Shown: piece by piece, positions 25,120 through 32,828 of the stretch | Position numbering within the stretch: the first letter of the stretch is position 1 | Layout of the letters: each line of letters opens with the position of its first letter | NCBI RefSeq assembly: GCF_017349295.1 | Contig: NZ_JAFMPK010000033.1 | Location: 1-32,828 of the forward strand | Source: Myceligenerans salitolerans | Lineage (GTDB): Bacteria; Actinomycetota; Actinomycetes; Actinomycetales; Cellulomonadaceae | Length of the DNA: 32,828 nucleotides | Direction: 5' to 3' | Notes under the pieces: model-generated | The model's input: the letters and a program-made list of their open reading frames with translations, nothing else | What the model was told of the DNA's origin: nothing | Database searches by the model: none | Made by a program: the position numbers and the translations under genes

Positions 25120-26157
25120 TCAGGAGTGATGCTCCGGGCCGCGGAGGAAGCCCGCGCCCCACGACAGGTGCATGACCGCGAGGACCCCCGGCAGCAGCGC
25201 ACGCGCGCGGAGCGGCAGGCGCCGGCCCTCGCGGAGCGACCCCGCCACCACGCCCAGGACGTAAGCTCCCGGAACCGCGAGGCCCCACAGCAGCCACGGC
25301 GTGGTGAACGCGCCCACCACGCCCGCGGCGAGACCCGCCACGATGCCGCACACGGCGGCCGGAGGGGCCAGGTAGCGCACGCTCGCGGTGTCGGGGTACT
25401 GCCGCATGACGTGGTTGCGCCAGCGTCCGGAGCGGAAGAACTGGGTGACCAGCTGCCGCCAGGTACCACGGGGCCGGTAGCCGACACGAAGCGCGGGATC
25501 GAACCAGACCGTGTGCCCCGCCTGCCGGAGCCGGTAGTTCAGCTCCCAGTCCTGGGCCCGCAGGTACGCCTCGTCGTACAACCCGACGGCCTCCAGGGCA
25601 TCCCGGCGGAACGCGCCGAGGTACACCGAGTCGGCCGGCCCGGCGCGTCCGCCCGTGTGGAATGGGGCCGAGCCGATGCCGAGCGGTGAGCTCATCGCCA
25701 CCGCGACGGCCTTCTCGAAGGCCGTACGGCCCTCGGGCACCATGATTCCGCCGACGTTCGCCGCGCCCGAGGACAACAGGACGCGCACCACCTGTGTCAC
25801 GTAGCCGGACTCGAGGTGGCTGTGACCGTCCACGCGCACGAGCAGGTCGTGCCGCGCGGCACGGATGGCCGCGTTGAGCCCGGCCGGCGTCCACCCGGCG
25901 GGATTGTCCACGACGGTGAGCCGCGGCTCCTCCGCGGCCAGCTTCCCGGCGATCTCGGCCGTCCGGTCGTGGCTCGGCCCGACGGCGAGCACCACCTCGA
26001 ACGGACCGGCGTAGTCCTGCGCGAGGATCCGCTCGACGGCTTCCGCCAGGTCGCGCTCCTCGTTGCGGACGGTGAGGAACACGGAGACGCCGGGCGCCGG
26101 CCCGGAGGTCTCGGGCACAGTCCCGGAAACGCCGGACGCATCAGACATGCGGGACAT
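25120..26157 (-). CDS. Membrane-associated family-2 glycosyltransferase (ExoA-like)
   Basis: A 345-residue protein with a GT-A domain followed by membrane helices, the layout of succinoglycan ExoA-type enzymes. SVFLTVRNEERDLAEAVERIL starts the catalytic domain; the DxD-equivalent is Asp110 in RVDGHSH, and the general-base motif is QDWELNYRLRQAG (202-214), close to the ED/QxxRW pattern. Two to three hydrophobic helices occupy about 255-335. The enzyme probably adds a sugar to a lipid-linked intermediate at the inner face of the membrane. Start is ATG at 26157, one base after the stop of the exporter ATPase gene, with another ATG three codons in. Translation coupling to the exporter suggests both serve one polymer. 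Confidence 0.88.
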   Translation of the reverse strand: MSRMSDASGVSGTVPETSGPAPGVSVFLTVRNEERDLAEAVERILAQDYAGPFEVVLAVGPSHDRTAEIAGKLAAEEPRLTVVDNPAGWTPAGLNAAIRAARHDLLVRVDGHSHLESGYVTQVVRVLLSSGAANVGGIMVPEGRTAFEKAVAVAMSSPLGIGSAPFHTGGRAGPADSVYLGAFRRDALEAVGLYDEAYLRAQDWELNYRLRQAGHTVWFDPALRVGYRPRGTWRQLVTQFFRSGRWRNHVMRQYPDTASVRYLAPPAAVCGIVAGLAAGVVGAFTTPWLLWGLAVPGAYVLGVVAGSLREGRRLPLRARALLPGVLAVMHLSWGAGFLRGPEHHS

Positions 26158-26158
26158 G

Positions 26159-27751
26159 CTAGCCCTCGTCGGTCCGGTCGCGCGGGTCGGTCACCCTGAT
26201 GACCGGGATCGCCTCGGTGTCCGGAGCGGGCTCGGCCGATCGCGGCTTCCGCTGCCCCACCCAGGACCTCCGGGACCGGCCGAGCGCCGCCTCCGAGCGG
26301 GACAGCGGCCTGCCCAGGTCCGGGAAGCCGGTCTCCGACGTCGACGACGGCCAGCGCGGCACACGAGGAACGGCCGGCTCCACGACGGGCCGCGTCTCAG
26401 GAGCCGCCAGCGGGTCGGTGTCGCCACCCCCGGTGCGGTCGGAATACCCGCCGCTCGCCCGGTCGGACCGCACGTCCTCCCACGTGAGCCTGCGCAGCGT
26501 GCCGGTCGACGGGCGCGCGTCGTCCTCGGTCACCCGGCGGAGCGCACCGGTCGCCGGACGGGAACTCTCCGGGGAGACCCGGCGCAGCGAGCCGGTGGCC
26601 GGGCGACCCTCCGTGTTCACCGAGCGCAGTGTTCCCGTGGCCGGGCGCACCTGGTCCTGGGACACCTGGCGGAGCGAACCGGTCACCGGACGCAGGTCCT
26701 CCTGGGTCACCCTGCGCAGCGCGCCGGTCGCCGGGCGGCCCGCCTCGGCCGGCCGCGCATGCTGCTTGTGCTGCCCGGCGACCTTCACGGGGCGCTTGCC
26801 GTTCTGCTTGCCCTTGCCGGCTCCCCTGCCCTTGCCACCGCCCTTGCGGCGACCGCCGGGACCGATCTTCCCGCCGGCCTTGGCCTGACCGTTCTTGCCC
26901 TTGATGTACTTCTGGTACTCGTCGCACACCGTGTCGACATCGCCGTCCATGCGCACCTGGCCCTGGTCGAGCCAGATGACACGCGTGCACATCGCCCGCA
27001 CCGAGGCGATGGAGTGGCTCACGAGGAACACCGTGCCGGCCTCCTCGCGGATCTTCTCGATGCGCTCCTTGCTCTTCTTCCGGAACGCGGCGTCACCGGT
27101 GGCCAGCGCCTCGTCCACCATGAGGATGTCGGGCGTGACGATCGTCGAGATCGCGAAGCGCAGACGCGCGGCCATGCCGGAGGAATAGGCGTTCATCGGG
27201 AGGTAGACGAAGTCGCCGAGGTCGGCGAAGTCCACGATCTCCGGCACCTTCGCCCGGGCCTCGGCCTCGGACATGCCCAGCGCGAGACCACCGATCGTGA
27301 TGTTCCGCTCCCCGGACAGATCCTTCAGCAGGGCCGCGTTGACGCCCAGCAGGGACGGCTCGCCGGAGAGGTACACGCGGCCCTTCGACGGGGGGTGGAG
27401 CCCCGCGACCGCGCGCAGCAGAGTCGACTTGCCCGAACCGTTCGTCCCGACGATGCCGATCGCCTCGCCGTGACGCGCCACGAACGAGACGCCGCGTACG
27501 GCGCGCACCTCCGTGATGGCGCCCACGCTCTGCCGGGCGCGGCCGACCATCCGGTTGAACAGGGACCGGTTGGCGCCGGAGACGGGCTTGCCGCCGAACA
27601 CCCGGTAGGTGACGTGCACGTCGTCCACGATGACCGACGGGGCGCCGAGCTCCGTGCGGACCGCGCGGTCCGGGAGATCCTCGGCGTCGATCTCGAAGTC
27701 GATCTCCTCGGGTTCCCCCTTCGGGGACCTGCTGGGCACGTTGTCAGTCAC
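26159..27751 (-). CDS. Polysaccharide/teichoic acid ABC exporter, ATP-binding protein (Wzt/TagH-like) with repeat tail
   Basis: A 530-residue ABC ATPase. The nucleotide-binding domain covers about 38-275: VIVDDVHVTYRVF, Walker A GTNGSGKST at 102-110, the YSSGMAARLRFA signature variant typical of Wzt/TagH proteins, and Walker B ILMVDEAL. Residues 278-335 are Lys/Gly-rich (GGRRKGGGKGRGAGKGK). Residues 339-423 hold six copies of RPxTGxLRR(V/L)(T/S), then an acidic-to-basic disordered tail. Typical Wzt tails are a glycan-binding beta-sandwich; that is absent. The GTG start overlaps the permease stop by 8 bases. The pair resembles the galactan exporter of mycobacteria and teichoic acid exporters of Firmicutes, so lipid-linked glycan export is the likely job. 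Confidence 0.93.
   Translation of the reverse strand: MTDNVPSRSPKGEPEEIDFEIDAEDLPDRAVRTELGAPSVIVDDVHVTYRVFGGKPVSGANRSLFNRMVGRARQSVGAITEVRAVRGVSFVARHGEAIGIVGTNGSGKSTLLRAVAGLHPPSKGRVYLSGEPSLLGVNAALLKDLSGERNITIGGLALGMSEAEARAKVPEIVDFADLGDFVYLPMNAYSSGMAARLRFAISTIVTPDILMVDEALATGDAAFRKKSKERIEKIREEAGTVFLVSHSIASVRAMCTRVIWLDQGQVRMDGDVDTVCDEYQKYIKGKNGQAKAGGKIGPGGRRKGGGKGRGAGKGKQNGKRPVKVAGQHKQHARPAEAGRPATGALRRVTQEDLRPVTGSLRQVSQDQVRPATGTLRSVNTEGRPATGSLRRVSPESSRPATGALRRVTEDDARPSTGTLRRLTWEDVRSDRASGGYSDRTGGGDTDPLAAPETRPVVEPAVPRVPRWPSSTSETGFPDLGRPLSRSEAALGRSRRSWVGQRKPRSAEPAPDTEAIPVIRVTDPRDRTDEG
26483..26737 (-). repeat. Six in-frame 33-base repeats coding RPxTGxLRRVT
   Basis: Copies lie at 26705-26737, 26660-26692, 26615-26647, 26573-26605, 26528-26560 and 26483-26515, with periods of 45, 45, 42, 45 and 45 bases. 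Protein copies start at residues 339, 354, 369, 383, 398 and 413. Invariant positions are Arg, Pro, Thr, Gly, Leu and Arg; the last position is Thr, Ser or Asn. Spacers are acidic (QED, EDD, WED). The repeats differ at third codon positions, so the protein sequence has been kept by selection or the duplications are old. Confidence 0.95.
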
Positions 27752-28694
27752 GCCCGTACCTTTCCTCGGCGGCCCAGAAGTAGATGAAGCCTCCCACCAG
27801 GATGAACAACGCCCATCCGCCGGCCCAGGCCCAGAGCCAGGGGTCGTAGGGAATGGTCGCGTCGTCCATCATGATCATCCGGAAGAGCCGCAGGAACACC
27901 GCGACCGGCTGGTACTCCAGGATCGCGCGGACGATCGTCGACGTCTGATCGGTGCCGTCCACGAAACGTGTGATCGGGAACAGCACGCCGGACCCGTACA
28001 TCAGCAGGCGCGTGATGAACGGCAGCACCTGCAGCAGGTCGGGCTTGCCGTAGCCGTACCGGGCCATGAAGAAGCTGATACCGGTGTTGAGCAGCGTGAC
28101 GAGCGCGAGAGCGGGAACGATCTCCAGCCAGTGCCAGGTCAGCGTGATGACCTTCAGGTCCTTGTCGGTGACGTATCCCAGGTATCCGGACGCGAGCGTG
28201 AACAGGCACATCACACCCACCGTCGGGATGAACAGCGTCAGGCTGGTGATGACGTTGGCCAGCGGCAGCACGGCCCGCGGGAACCGCAGGGACCGCACGA
28301 GCTGCATGTTGCCGTCGATCGCGCGGGCGCCGCTGCTGATGGCGTTGTCCATGAGGCGGAAGATGAAGACGCCGATCACGATGAACGCCACGACGTTCTC
28401 CACGCCGCGGTCCGCGCCGAGGATGAAACCGAAGATCAGCGTGTAGATGATCGCGTTCAGCGTCGGGTTGAGCGTCGCCCACATCTGCCCCAGGAACGAC
28501 CCCTGGTGCTTCGCGTACGCCTTGGACGTGGAGAAGACGCGTATGAAGTCACGGCGCGCCCAGAGCTGCTTCAGGTAGGTCCCCATCCGGGGACGGACCC
28601 CGGCCTCCTCGAGGCCGTGCTGCTGGGCGAGCGCCCTCGCCTCGGCCGAAGACAGCGGCTCGGATGCCGCCGCTCGATTCTCGGTGACGGTCAC
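27744..28694 (-). CDS. Polysaccharide/teichoic acid ABC exporter permease (Wzm/TagG-like)
   Basis: A protein of about 316 residues with six membrane helices of the ABC-2 exporter type. After a soluble N-terminus (EPLSSAEARALAQQHGLEE) comes an interface helix with YLKQLWARRDFIRVFSTSKAYAKHQGSFLGQMW, then NPTLNAIIYTLIFGFILG; the RSLRFPRAVLPLANVI loop is typical of Wzm. The start is uncertain: GTG at 28694 has GAGGAG and AAGGAG upstream (short and long spacing), while an earlier GTG at 28733 has no clear ribosome site. The stop overlaps the ATPase gene by 8 bases, as expected for a transporter pair. Together they should move an undecaprenyl-linked polymer across the membrane. Confidence 0.92.
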   Translation of the reverse strand: MTVTENRAAASEPLSSAEARALAQQHGLEEAGVRPRMGTYLKQLWARRDFIRVFSTSKAYAKHQGSFLGQMWATLNPTLNAIIYTLIFGFILGADRGVENVVAFIVIGVFIFRLMDNAISSGARAIDGNMQLVRSLRFPRAVLPLANVITSLTLFIPTVGVMCLFTLASGYLGYVTDKDLKVITLTWHWLEIVPALALVTLLNTGISFFMARYGYGKPDLLQVLPFITRLLMYGSGVLFPITRFVDGTDQTSTIVRAILEYQPVAVFLRLFRMIMMDDATIPYDPWLWAWAGGWALFILVGGFIYFWAAEERYGRD

Positions 28695-28755
28695 GGACTC
28701 CTCGTTCTCCTTCGTGCCGGGGCGTCCGGGCACACAGGGATCTTGATCGGGCCTC

Positions 28756-28761
28756 AGTCTA
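28756..28761 (-). promoter_or_regulatory. Candidate -10 element before the exporter genes
   Basis: TAGACT on the minus strand lies in the gap between the large hybrid gene (stop at 28813) and the permease gene. A CTGACC hexamer occurs 15 bases upstream and again at 21, neither at the ideal distance. It would allow separate expression of the exporter and its downstream glycosyltransferase. Confidence 0.3.
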
Positions 28762-28812
28762 ACGACGCGTGAGGCTGGTCAGGGTCAGTGGGACAACGCT
28801 CCGGTGGCCCGG

Positions 28813-31548
28813 TCAGTGCCCCTCGCCGGCGGCCGGGACGCCGCCGGATCCGGCGGGAGCGCCCGCGGCCGCGACCCGCTCCGCGAGCCTCGTCTCGGCC
28901 GCCTGCCAGTGTTCCTGGCAGGTCGAGTACTCGGCGCTCCACGGCTTGCGGTGCCCGGCCCAGTGGATCAGCTTGGCCTCGCGCACGTCCTCCTGCGCCG
29001 GGAACGCGTTCCACGCCGGGTCCATCACGACACGTGTGTTCCCGGCGTAGGCGTTGAGCAACTGCTGGTCGTTGAGCCCGTACATGCCGGCCCACGGCAG
29101 GTAGTTCTCGGCGAACCCGTCGGCGCGCATCCGGTTCAGGTTGAGCACCATGATGCCGGCGTTGAAGGCGACGTAGTCGTAGGTCTGGTGCGCCGACATC
29201 CGCCGCAGGAACTCGTTCGCCACCGCCGCACCGCCCGGCATCTTCTTGGTTGTGACCCACGTGTTGCGGAACCCGGACAGGAAGTACCGCCCGGCGGCGT
29301 CGCGAGCGGCGAGCGGCGCGTCCCCGAGCTCGAGGTCGTAGAGCTCGGCGATGTCGGTGAGCAGGACGGCGTCGATGTCGTGGTAGACCACCTTGTCCAG
29401 CTCCGGCAGCAGGTACGGCAGCAGCAGACGGTCCATGGTGGCCACGGTGATGTGCGAGAGCATGCCGCTGATCGCCCCGTACTCGATGCCGTCGCACGGC
29501 AGCCAGTGGATCTCCAGCTCGGGGAACAGCGCGTTGAACGCGTCGATGTCCTCCTGCGAGTGGTCGCGGCACTGCACGTAGAGCACGGTGGGCCGCTCGG
29601 CGTGGTCGGCCAGCGCGGTCGCGACCACCTTGGCCTGCTCCTTGAGGTTCCCGTCCATGGCGATCGACACGTGCACGGGCGCGCCGTCGCGCTCGACCAG
29701 CGCGGGCCGGACCTGCTCGCGGGACCGCACCCGGGCGACGACGTCGTCCAGGTCGAAGGGCAGCGGGTCGTTGGTTCCCGGCGCCGCGAGCCGTCGCCGC
29801 GCCTCGGCCACCTCCGGCTCGCACGCCTCGGCCCACGCCGCGTAGACCTCCTCCGGCTTCTTCCCGGCAAGGATCTCGGCGAACGCGATGTCAAGGAGGC
29901 GGGTGATGCGCTCCTGCATCGCGCGCCGGTCGGCCTCGGTCGCGTCCAGCAGCCCGTTGAAGCGGATGTCGGCGGCGCGCCTGGGCCGGAACTCGACATC
30001 GGCGCCGATCGCCCACGTGGGCAGGTAGCAGTGCAGGCGGGAGGTGACGATGCGGGAGTACTCGGTCTGGTAGCCCTCCAGCAGCCGGACGGCCTCGTCG
30101 ATGTTCTCGGCCAGGGTGCGGTCCCGGACGGCGTCGTACTCCTGCTTGATCGTGGCGGCGCCGCGCGGGGCCGGGGTGTCCACGTACACGGCGGGCTTGC
30201 CCGCACCGGCGCGCCTGCGCTCGAAGAGGCCGTTGACGGTGGTGGTCAGGCAGCCGGAGAAGAACGCCGGGACTCCTGCGGCGAGCAGCAGATAGACCGT
30301 GTTCCAGTCGCGGCAGCCGACCGGTCCGTGCGCCCGGAGGTACTCGACGGCCTCGGGGGTGAGCATCTCCAGCCGGTTCACGTGGAACGAGACGAGGATG
30401 GGCTTGAGGTTCGGGTGGAACGGGAAGTCCGGGATCAGGCCGAACGCCGAGTTCATGTACCAGCCGAACCCGAGGGTCCAGGTGTTCTCCGGGATCGGGT
30501 CGGTGGACGAGGCGTCGCGGTTCATCTCGACGAGGTGGACGGTGCGCTCGGGCCCGCCGTCGACACGGTGCTCGGCCGGGACACGGGCCGCGAGCCGCCC
30601 GAAGCTCCGGGCCAGGTCCTCCTGCCCGGTGAACGTCAGCCCGGTCCGCCGCACCAGGTGCGACGACGCCGCGATGGTCTGCACGTAGTCGCCGATGTTC
30701 TGGGTGGTCATCTTCCGGTCGGGCGTGCGGTAGCCCATGACGGCGAACGGCACGGCACCGTCGGCCACCGGCGCGGGCTCGGCCGGCTCGGCCTCCCGCC
30801 GCACCCACTCCGCCAGCCAGTCCAGGCGCCCGGCCGCCGCCGAGCCCTCCGGCGCCTCGGCGGCGAGCCGCTCGTACAGGCGCGCGGCGGTCTTGCCGCG
30901 ATGCGTGGCGAGCGTCGCCTCCAGCACGCCGAGCGCGCCGTCCACGTCGAGCGCGGGCTGCGCGAGGACGACGTCGGCCAGGGCGTCGAGCGCCGCCGGG
31001 TCCTTGCGCGCGGCGACCCGCGCGTACTCGCGGGCGGCCCACTTCGCGGCGGTCTCCAGCGGGACCTCACCGAACCGGGTCCAGGCCAGGTTGTCGAAGC
31101 TGTAGTACTCGGCGGCCACCGCCTCACCGAGCGTGCCGGCGACGCGCGTCGCGTCGTCGCGCATGAGGGACTGGTTGAGGCTGCGCATCGAGACGTCGTC
31201 CCGTGCCGCGATGAGCCCTCGCACGCCCTCCACGACCGCGGCCTCCAGCGGCAGGCCGCGCTCCAGGGCACCAGCCATGTCGGCCTTGGCGACGGTGGCC
31301 CGCGCGCGCCGGCGGTTCTCCATCTCCTCCTCACGCGTCAGGGTGAGGGGCGGCACGACGCCGGTGGCGCGGCCGGCGTGCAGGTTGGTCTCCCCACCGA
31401 GGATCGCGACGATCCGGTCGTAGGCGAGCACGTACCGGCGCAGCCGCCGCACCTTCTCCGCCGGGCCCGTCCCGGAGAGGCGGGAGAGCGCGGGGCGCGC
31501 GACGGACGCCACGGTCCGGCGCATTCGTTGGGAGAAGGATCCGCTCAT
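28813..31548 (-). CDS. Three-part hybrid: helical N-domain, pyruvyltransferase-like domain, GT8 glycosyltransferase domain
   Basis: A 911-residue protein. Residues 1-265 are mostly helical and Ala/Arg-rich, unrecognised. Residues 271-600 look like a polysaccharide-pyruvyltransferase fold: TTQNIGDYVQTIAASSHLV, VHLVEMNRDASS, GPVGCRDWNTVYLLLAAGVP, FSGCLTTT and, near 505, SRLHCYLPTWAIG. Residues 620-890 form a family-8 glycosyltransferase: VHVSIAMDGNLKEQAKVVATAL, DRLLLPYLLPELDKVVYHDIDAVLL with the metal-binding Asp724-Ile-Asp726, YVAFNAGIMVLNLNRMR, NDQQLLNAY and the C-terminal IHWAGHRKPW. No membrane helix. ATG has GGAAAG 6 bases upstream. The domain order is reversed relative to the 629-residue hybrid of the same locus. 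Donor sugars are probably hexoses, as for GT8 enzymes, but this is not certain. Confidence 0.85.
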   Translation of the reverse strand: MSGSFSQRMRRTVASVARPALSRLSGTGPAEKVRRLRRYVLAYDRIVAILGGETNLHAGRATGVVPPLTLTREEEMENRRRARATVAKADMAGALERGLPLEAAVVEGVRGLIAARDDVSMRSLNQSLMRDDATRVAGTLGEAVAAEYYSFDNLAWTRFGEVPLETAAKWAAREYARVAARKDPAALDALADVVLAQPALDVDGALGVLEATLATHRGKTAARLYERLAAEAPEGSAAAGRLDWLAEWVRREAEPAEPAPVADGAVPFAVMGYRTPDRKMTTQNIGDYVQTIAASSHLVRRTGLTFTGQEDLARSFGRLAARVPAEHRVDGGPERTVHLVEMNRDASSTDPIPENTWTLGFGWYMNSAFGLIPDFPFHPNLKPILVSFHVNRLEMLTPEAVEYLRAHGPVGCRDWNTVYLLLAAGVPAFFSGCLTTTVNGLFERRRAGAGKPAVYVDTPAPRGAATIKQEYDAVRDRTLAENIDEAVRLLEGYQTEYSRIVTSRLHCYLPTWAIGADVEFRPRRAADIRFNGLLDATEADRRAMQERITRLLDIAFAEILAGKKPEEVYAAWAEACEPEVAEARRRLAAPGTNDPLPFDLDDVVARVRSREQVRPALVERDGAPVHVSIAMDGNLKEQAKVVATALADHAERPTVLYVQCRDHSQEDIDAFNALFPELEIHWLPCDGIEYGAISGMLSHITVATMDRLLLPYLLPELDKVVYHDIDAVLLTDIAELYDLELGDAPLAARDAAGRYFLSGFRNTWVTTKKMPGGAAVANEFLRRMSAHQTYDYVAFNAGIMVLNLNRMRADGFAENYLPWAGMYGLNDQQLLNAYAGNTRVVMDPAWNAFPAQEDVREAKLIHWAGHRKPWSAEYSTCQEHWQAAETRLAERVAAAGAPAGSGGVPAAGEGH

Positions 31549-31584
31549 GCTCGTCTTTCCGTGGTGGGAGGGGATGCGGATGAA

Positions 31585-31590
31585 ATGCTA
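31585..31590 (-). promoter_or_regulatory. Candidate -10 element (CGCCGGTAGCATT) for the 911-residue hybrid gene
   Basis: TAGCAT on the minus strand lies 37 bases before the ATG at 31548, inside the 13-mer CGCCGGTAGCATT (31584-31596), which is identical to the one before the acyltransferase gene. A GGGAGG-like stretch and GGAAAG lie downstream. No obvious -35. The 157-base gap holds nothing else that I can support. Confidence 0.4.
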
Positions 31591-31705
31591 CCGGCGACCG
31601 GCTCGTGCTCCCGGCCGATGCCCGCGACCCGCGGTTCGCAGACGGCGACGTCACGCCTGGTCCGCGCCAGGCACCTCCCGGCAGGCCCGGCCCCCGCCGT
31701 CGGTC

Positions 31706-32818
31706 TCACGGGGACAGGACGAGACGGCGGGCGCGGACCAGCGCGCGTGCGGTCGACCGGGCGGCGCGGCGCGCGGCGCGCTCCACGGCATCACGGCCCC
31801 GGTCCAGCCGTGTGGGCGAGATCCCGCGGCGCAGCGCCTCGCGCGCCGCCGCGAGATCACCCGAGGCCGCATGGGCGAAGACCTGCCGGCGCGCTCGTGG
31901 CAGGGAGGCGAAGGTCACGGGGCTGAGCCGGGCCAGGATGTCGGCCAGCGGCTCCGCGAGGCGCTCGCGCAGCTCGTCGTCCGTGGCTCCGGGCCCCGGG
32001 TCGCCGAGGGCGATGCGCACCGCATTCCAGAGGTACGAGCGCAGGAGCATTCCCGAGTAGACGGTACGCACGCGGTCCCCCGCTCCGGTGAGCAGCGGGG
32101 CGCACAGGCGTTCCTGTTCGAGGTAGACGAGCTGCGCCTCGGGGGTGGCGCCGAAGGTGGTCATCGAGCCGTTGCCGAACCGCTGGCGGTAGCGGTACAC
32201 GACATCGGGGACCAGGTCGGTGCGGGCCGCGACGGTGGCACGGGCCATCGCGACGATGTCGTTGGACCGGCGGGAATTCTCGAACCGGATGCCGTGGGCG
32301 TCCCAGAAGGCGCGGCGGAACACGCGGTTCCAGCAGGCACGGTTGCGCACCAGCCCGGGTTCGTCGGCGACGGTGACCCCGGTTCTCGCCTCGGTGACGT
32401 GCCGTGTGACCGGCACGTCCGAGCCCGGCCGCGGCTCAGGACCGTCGCCGTCGGGGAACCGCACGAAGTTGCCGACCGCCATGTCCGATCCGCTCGTGCG
32501 CAGTGAGGCCAGCAAGGCGCCGTAGGCACCGGGCGGCACGACGTCGTCCCCGTCGGCGAACGCGAGGTACTCACCGCGCGCGAGGGCGACTCCCTGGTTC
32601 CGCGCCGGTCCACCGCCGGACTGACCGGCTGCGACAAGCCGGACACGCGGGTCACGGAACGCGGCGACGATGTCGGGGGTCCCGTCCCGTGAGCCGTCGT
32701 CGACGACGACGACCTCCAGCCGGACGCCTTCCTGCCCGAGGACGCTGCGCAGGCACTCGTCGACCCACGGCGCGACGTCGTGGGTGGGAATCACGACACT
32801 CAGCTCGGGGGCCGTCAT
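31706..32818 (-). CDS. Family-2 glycosyltransferase
   Basis: A 370-residue glycosyltransferase, complete within the window. The GT-A domain begins at once: LSVVIPTHDVAPWVDECLRSVL, then VVVVDDGSRDGTPDIV, ARNQGVALARGEYLAFADGDD with the DxD residues Asp89 and Asp91, and NRVFRRAFWDAHGIRFE in the acceptor-binding half. Residues 225-370 are helical and basic, with a strongly Arg/Ala-rich C-terminal tail (DAVERAARRAARSTARALVRARR) that may bind membrane surface. The layout is like teichoic-acid or capsule main-chain and tail-adding enzymes (TagF/CpsJ-type GT2). It starts with ATG at 32818, close to the window edge, so its promoter and operon partners lie outside. It is the first glycan gene of this strand seen here. 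Confidence 0.9.
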   Translation of the reverse strand: MTAPELSVVIPTHDVAPWVDECLRSVLGQEGVRLEVVVVDDGSRDGTPDIVAAFRDPRVRLVAAGQSGGGPARNQGVALARGEYLAFADGDDVVPPGAYGALLASLRTSGSDMAVGNFVRFPDGDGPEPRPGSDVPVTRHVTEARTGVTVADEPGLVRNRACWNRVFRRAFWDAHGIRFENSRRSNDIVAMARATVAARTDLVPDVVYRYRQRFGNGSMTTFGATPEAQLVYLEQERLCAPLLTGAGDRVRTVYSGMLLRSYLWNAVRIALGDPGPGATDDELRERLAEPLADILARLSPVTFASLPRARRQVFAHAASGDLAAAREALRRGISPTRLDRGRDAVERAARRAARSTARALVRARRLVLSP

Positions 32819-32828
32819 GGTGCGACAC

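Noticed and set aside
26483-26737. Sortase-type LPXTG signals in the RPxTG repeats
   Set aside because: The repeats are on a cytoplasmic ATPase without a signal peptide, have Arg in place of Leu in most copies, and lack the following hydrophobic segment and basic tail.
28804-31926. A 1040-codon open frame on the plus strand, antisense to the 911-residue hybrid gene
   Set aside because: Its product is Arg/Gly/Val-rich with no domain signature, while the opposite strand has clear GT8 motifs. High GC content makes long antisense frames common.

Overview
The window is very GC-rich (clearly above 70% by eye, not computed), with many GTG starts, 4-nt start/stop overlaps and few insertions. Gene content (MoxR/DUF58/SpoIIM island, Wzm/Wzt-type glycan exporter, CysD/CysN/CysQ/CysC) fits a high-GC Gram-positive actinobacterium. 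My best guess is Micrococcales, for example Promicromonosporaceae or Cellulomonadaceae; this is inference from style and content, not a database match. It holds 22 protein genes, no RNA gene, no insertion sequence and no true CRISPR array that I can support. Every intergenic stretch is under 300 bases.

Layout. (1) Positions 56-6786, minus strand: a membrane/AAA+ island. An integral membrane protein, a DUF4129 protein, a DUF4350 protein, a MoxR ATPase and a DUF58 protein form one operon with successive 4-nt overlaps; an RDD membrane protein lies upstream. (2) Positions 6876-9868, plus strand: a SpoIIM-like membrane protein, part of the same conserved neighbourhood, and a gamma-glutamyltransferase-family hydrolase. 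(3) Positions 10061-13714: a secreted subtilase facing an OafA-type O-acyltransferase with a C-terminal SGNH domain, separated by a strong bidirectional terminator. (4) Positions 13902-16148: a large multi-domain family-2 glycosyltransferase, ended by a perfect 44-base palindrome. (5) Positions 16245-22081: a sulfate-activation module. CysQ-CysD-CysN and a small membrane protein are on the minus strand; a TauE/SafE transporter and a CysC-type APS kinase with an extra N-terminal domain are divergent on the plus strand. (6) Positions 22100-32818, minus strand: a surface-polysaccharide locus with three family-2 glycosyltransferases, a Wzm/Wzt-like ABC exporter, and two large hybrid proteins that each join a glycosyltransferase domain to a polysaccharide-pyruvyltransferase-like domain, in opposite orders.

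How the parts may work together. CysD/CysN make APS, CysC makes PAPS and CysQ removes PAP, but no APS/PAPS reductase or sulfite reductase is present here. The module sits inside a glycan locus with an acyltransferase, glycosyltransferases, pyruvyltransferase-like domains and an exporter. The most interesting reading is a surface glycan carrying acyl, pyruvyl and possibly sulfate groups. No sulfotransferase is visible in the window, so the sulfation part is a hypothesis. The exporter ATPase also carries a six-copy, 15-residue-period RPxTGxLRR repeat in its C-terminal tail, which is the most unusual protein feature here.
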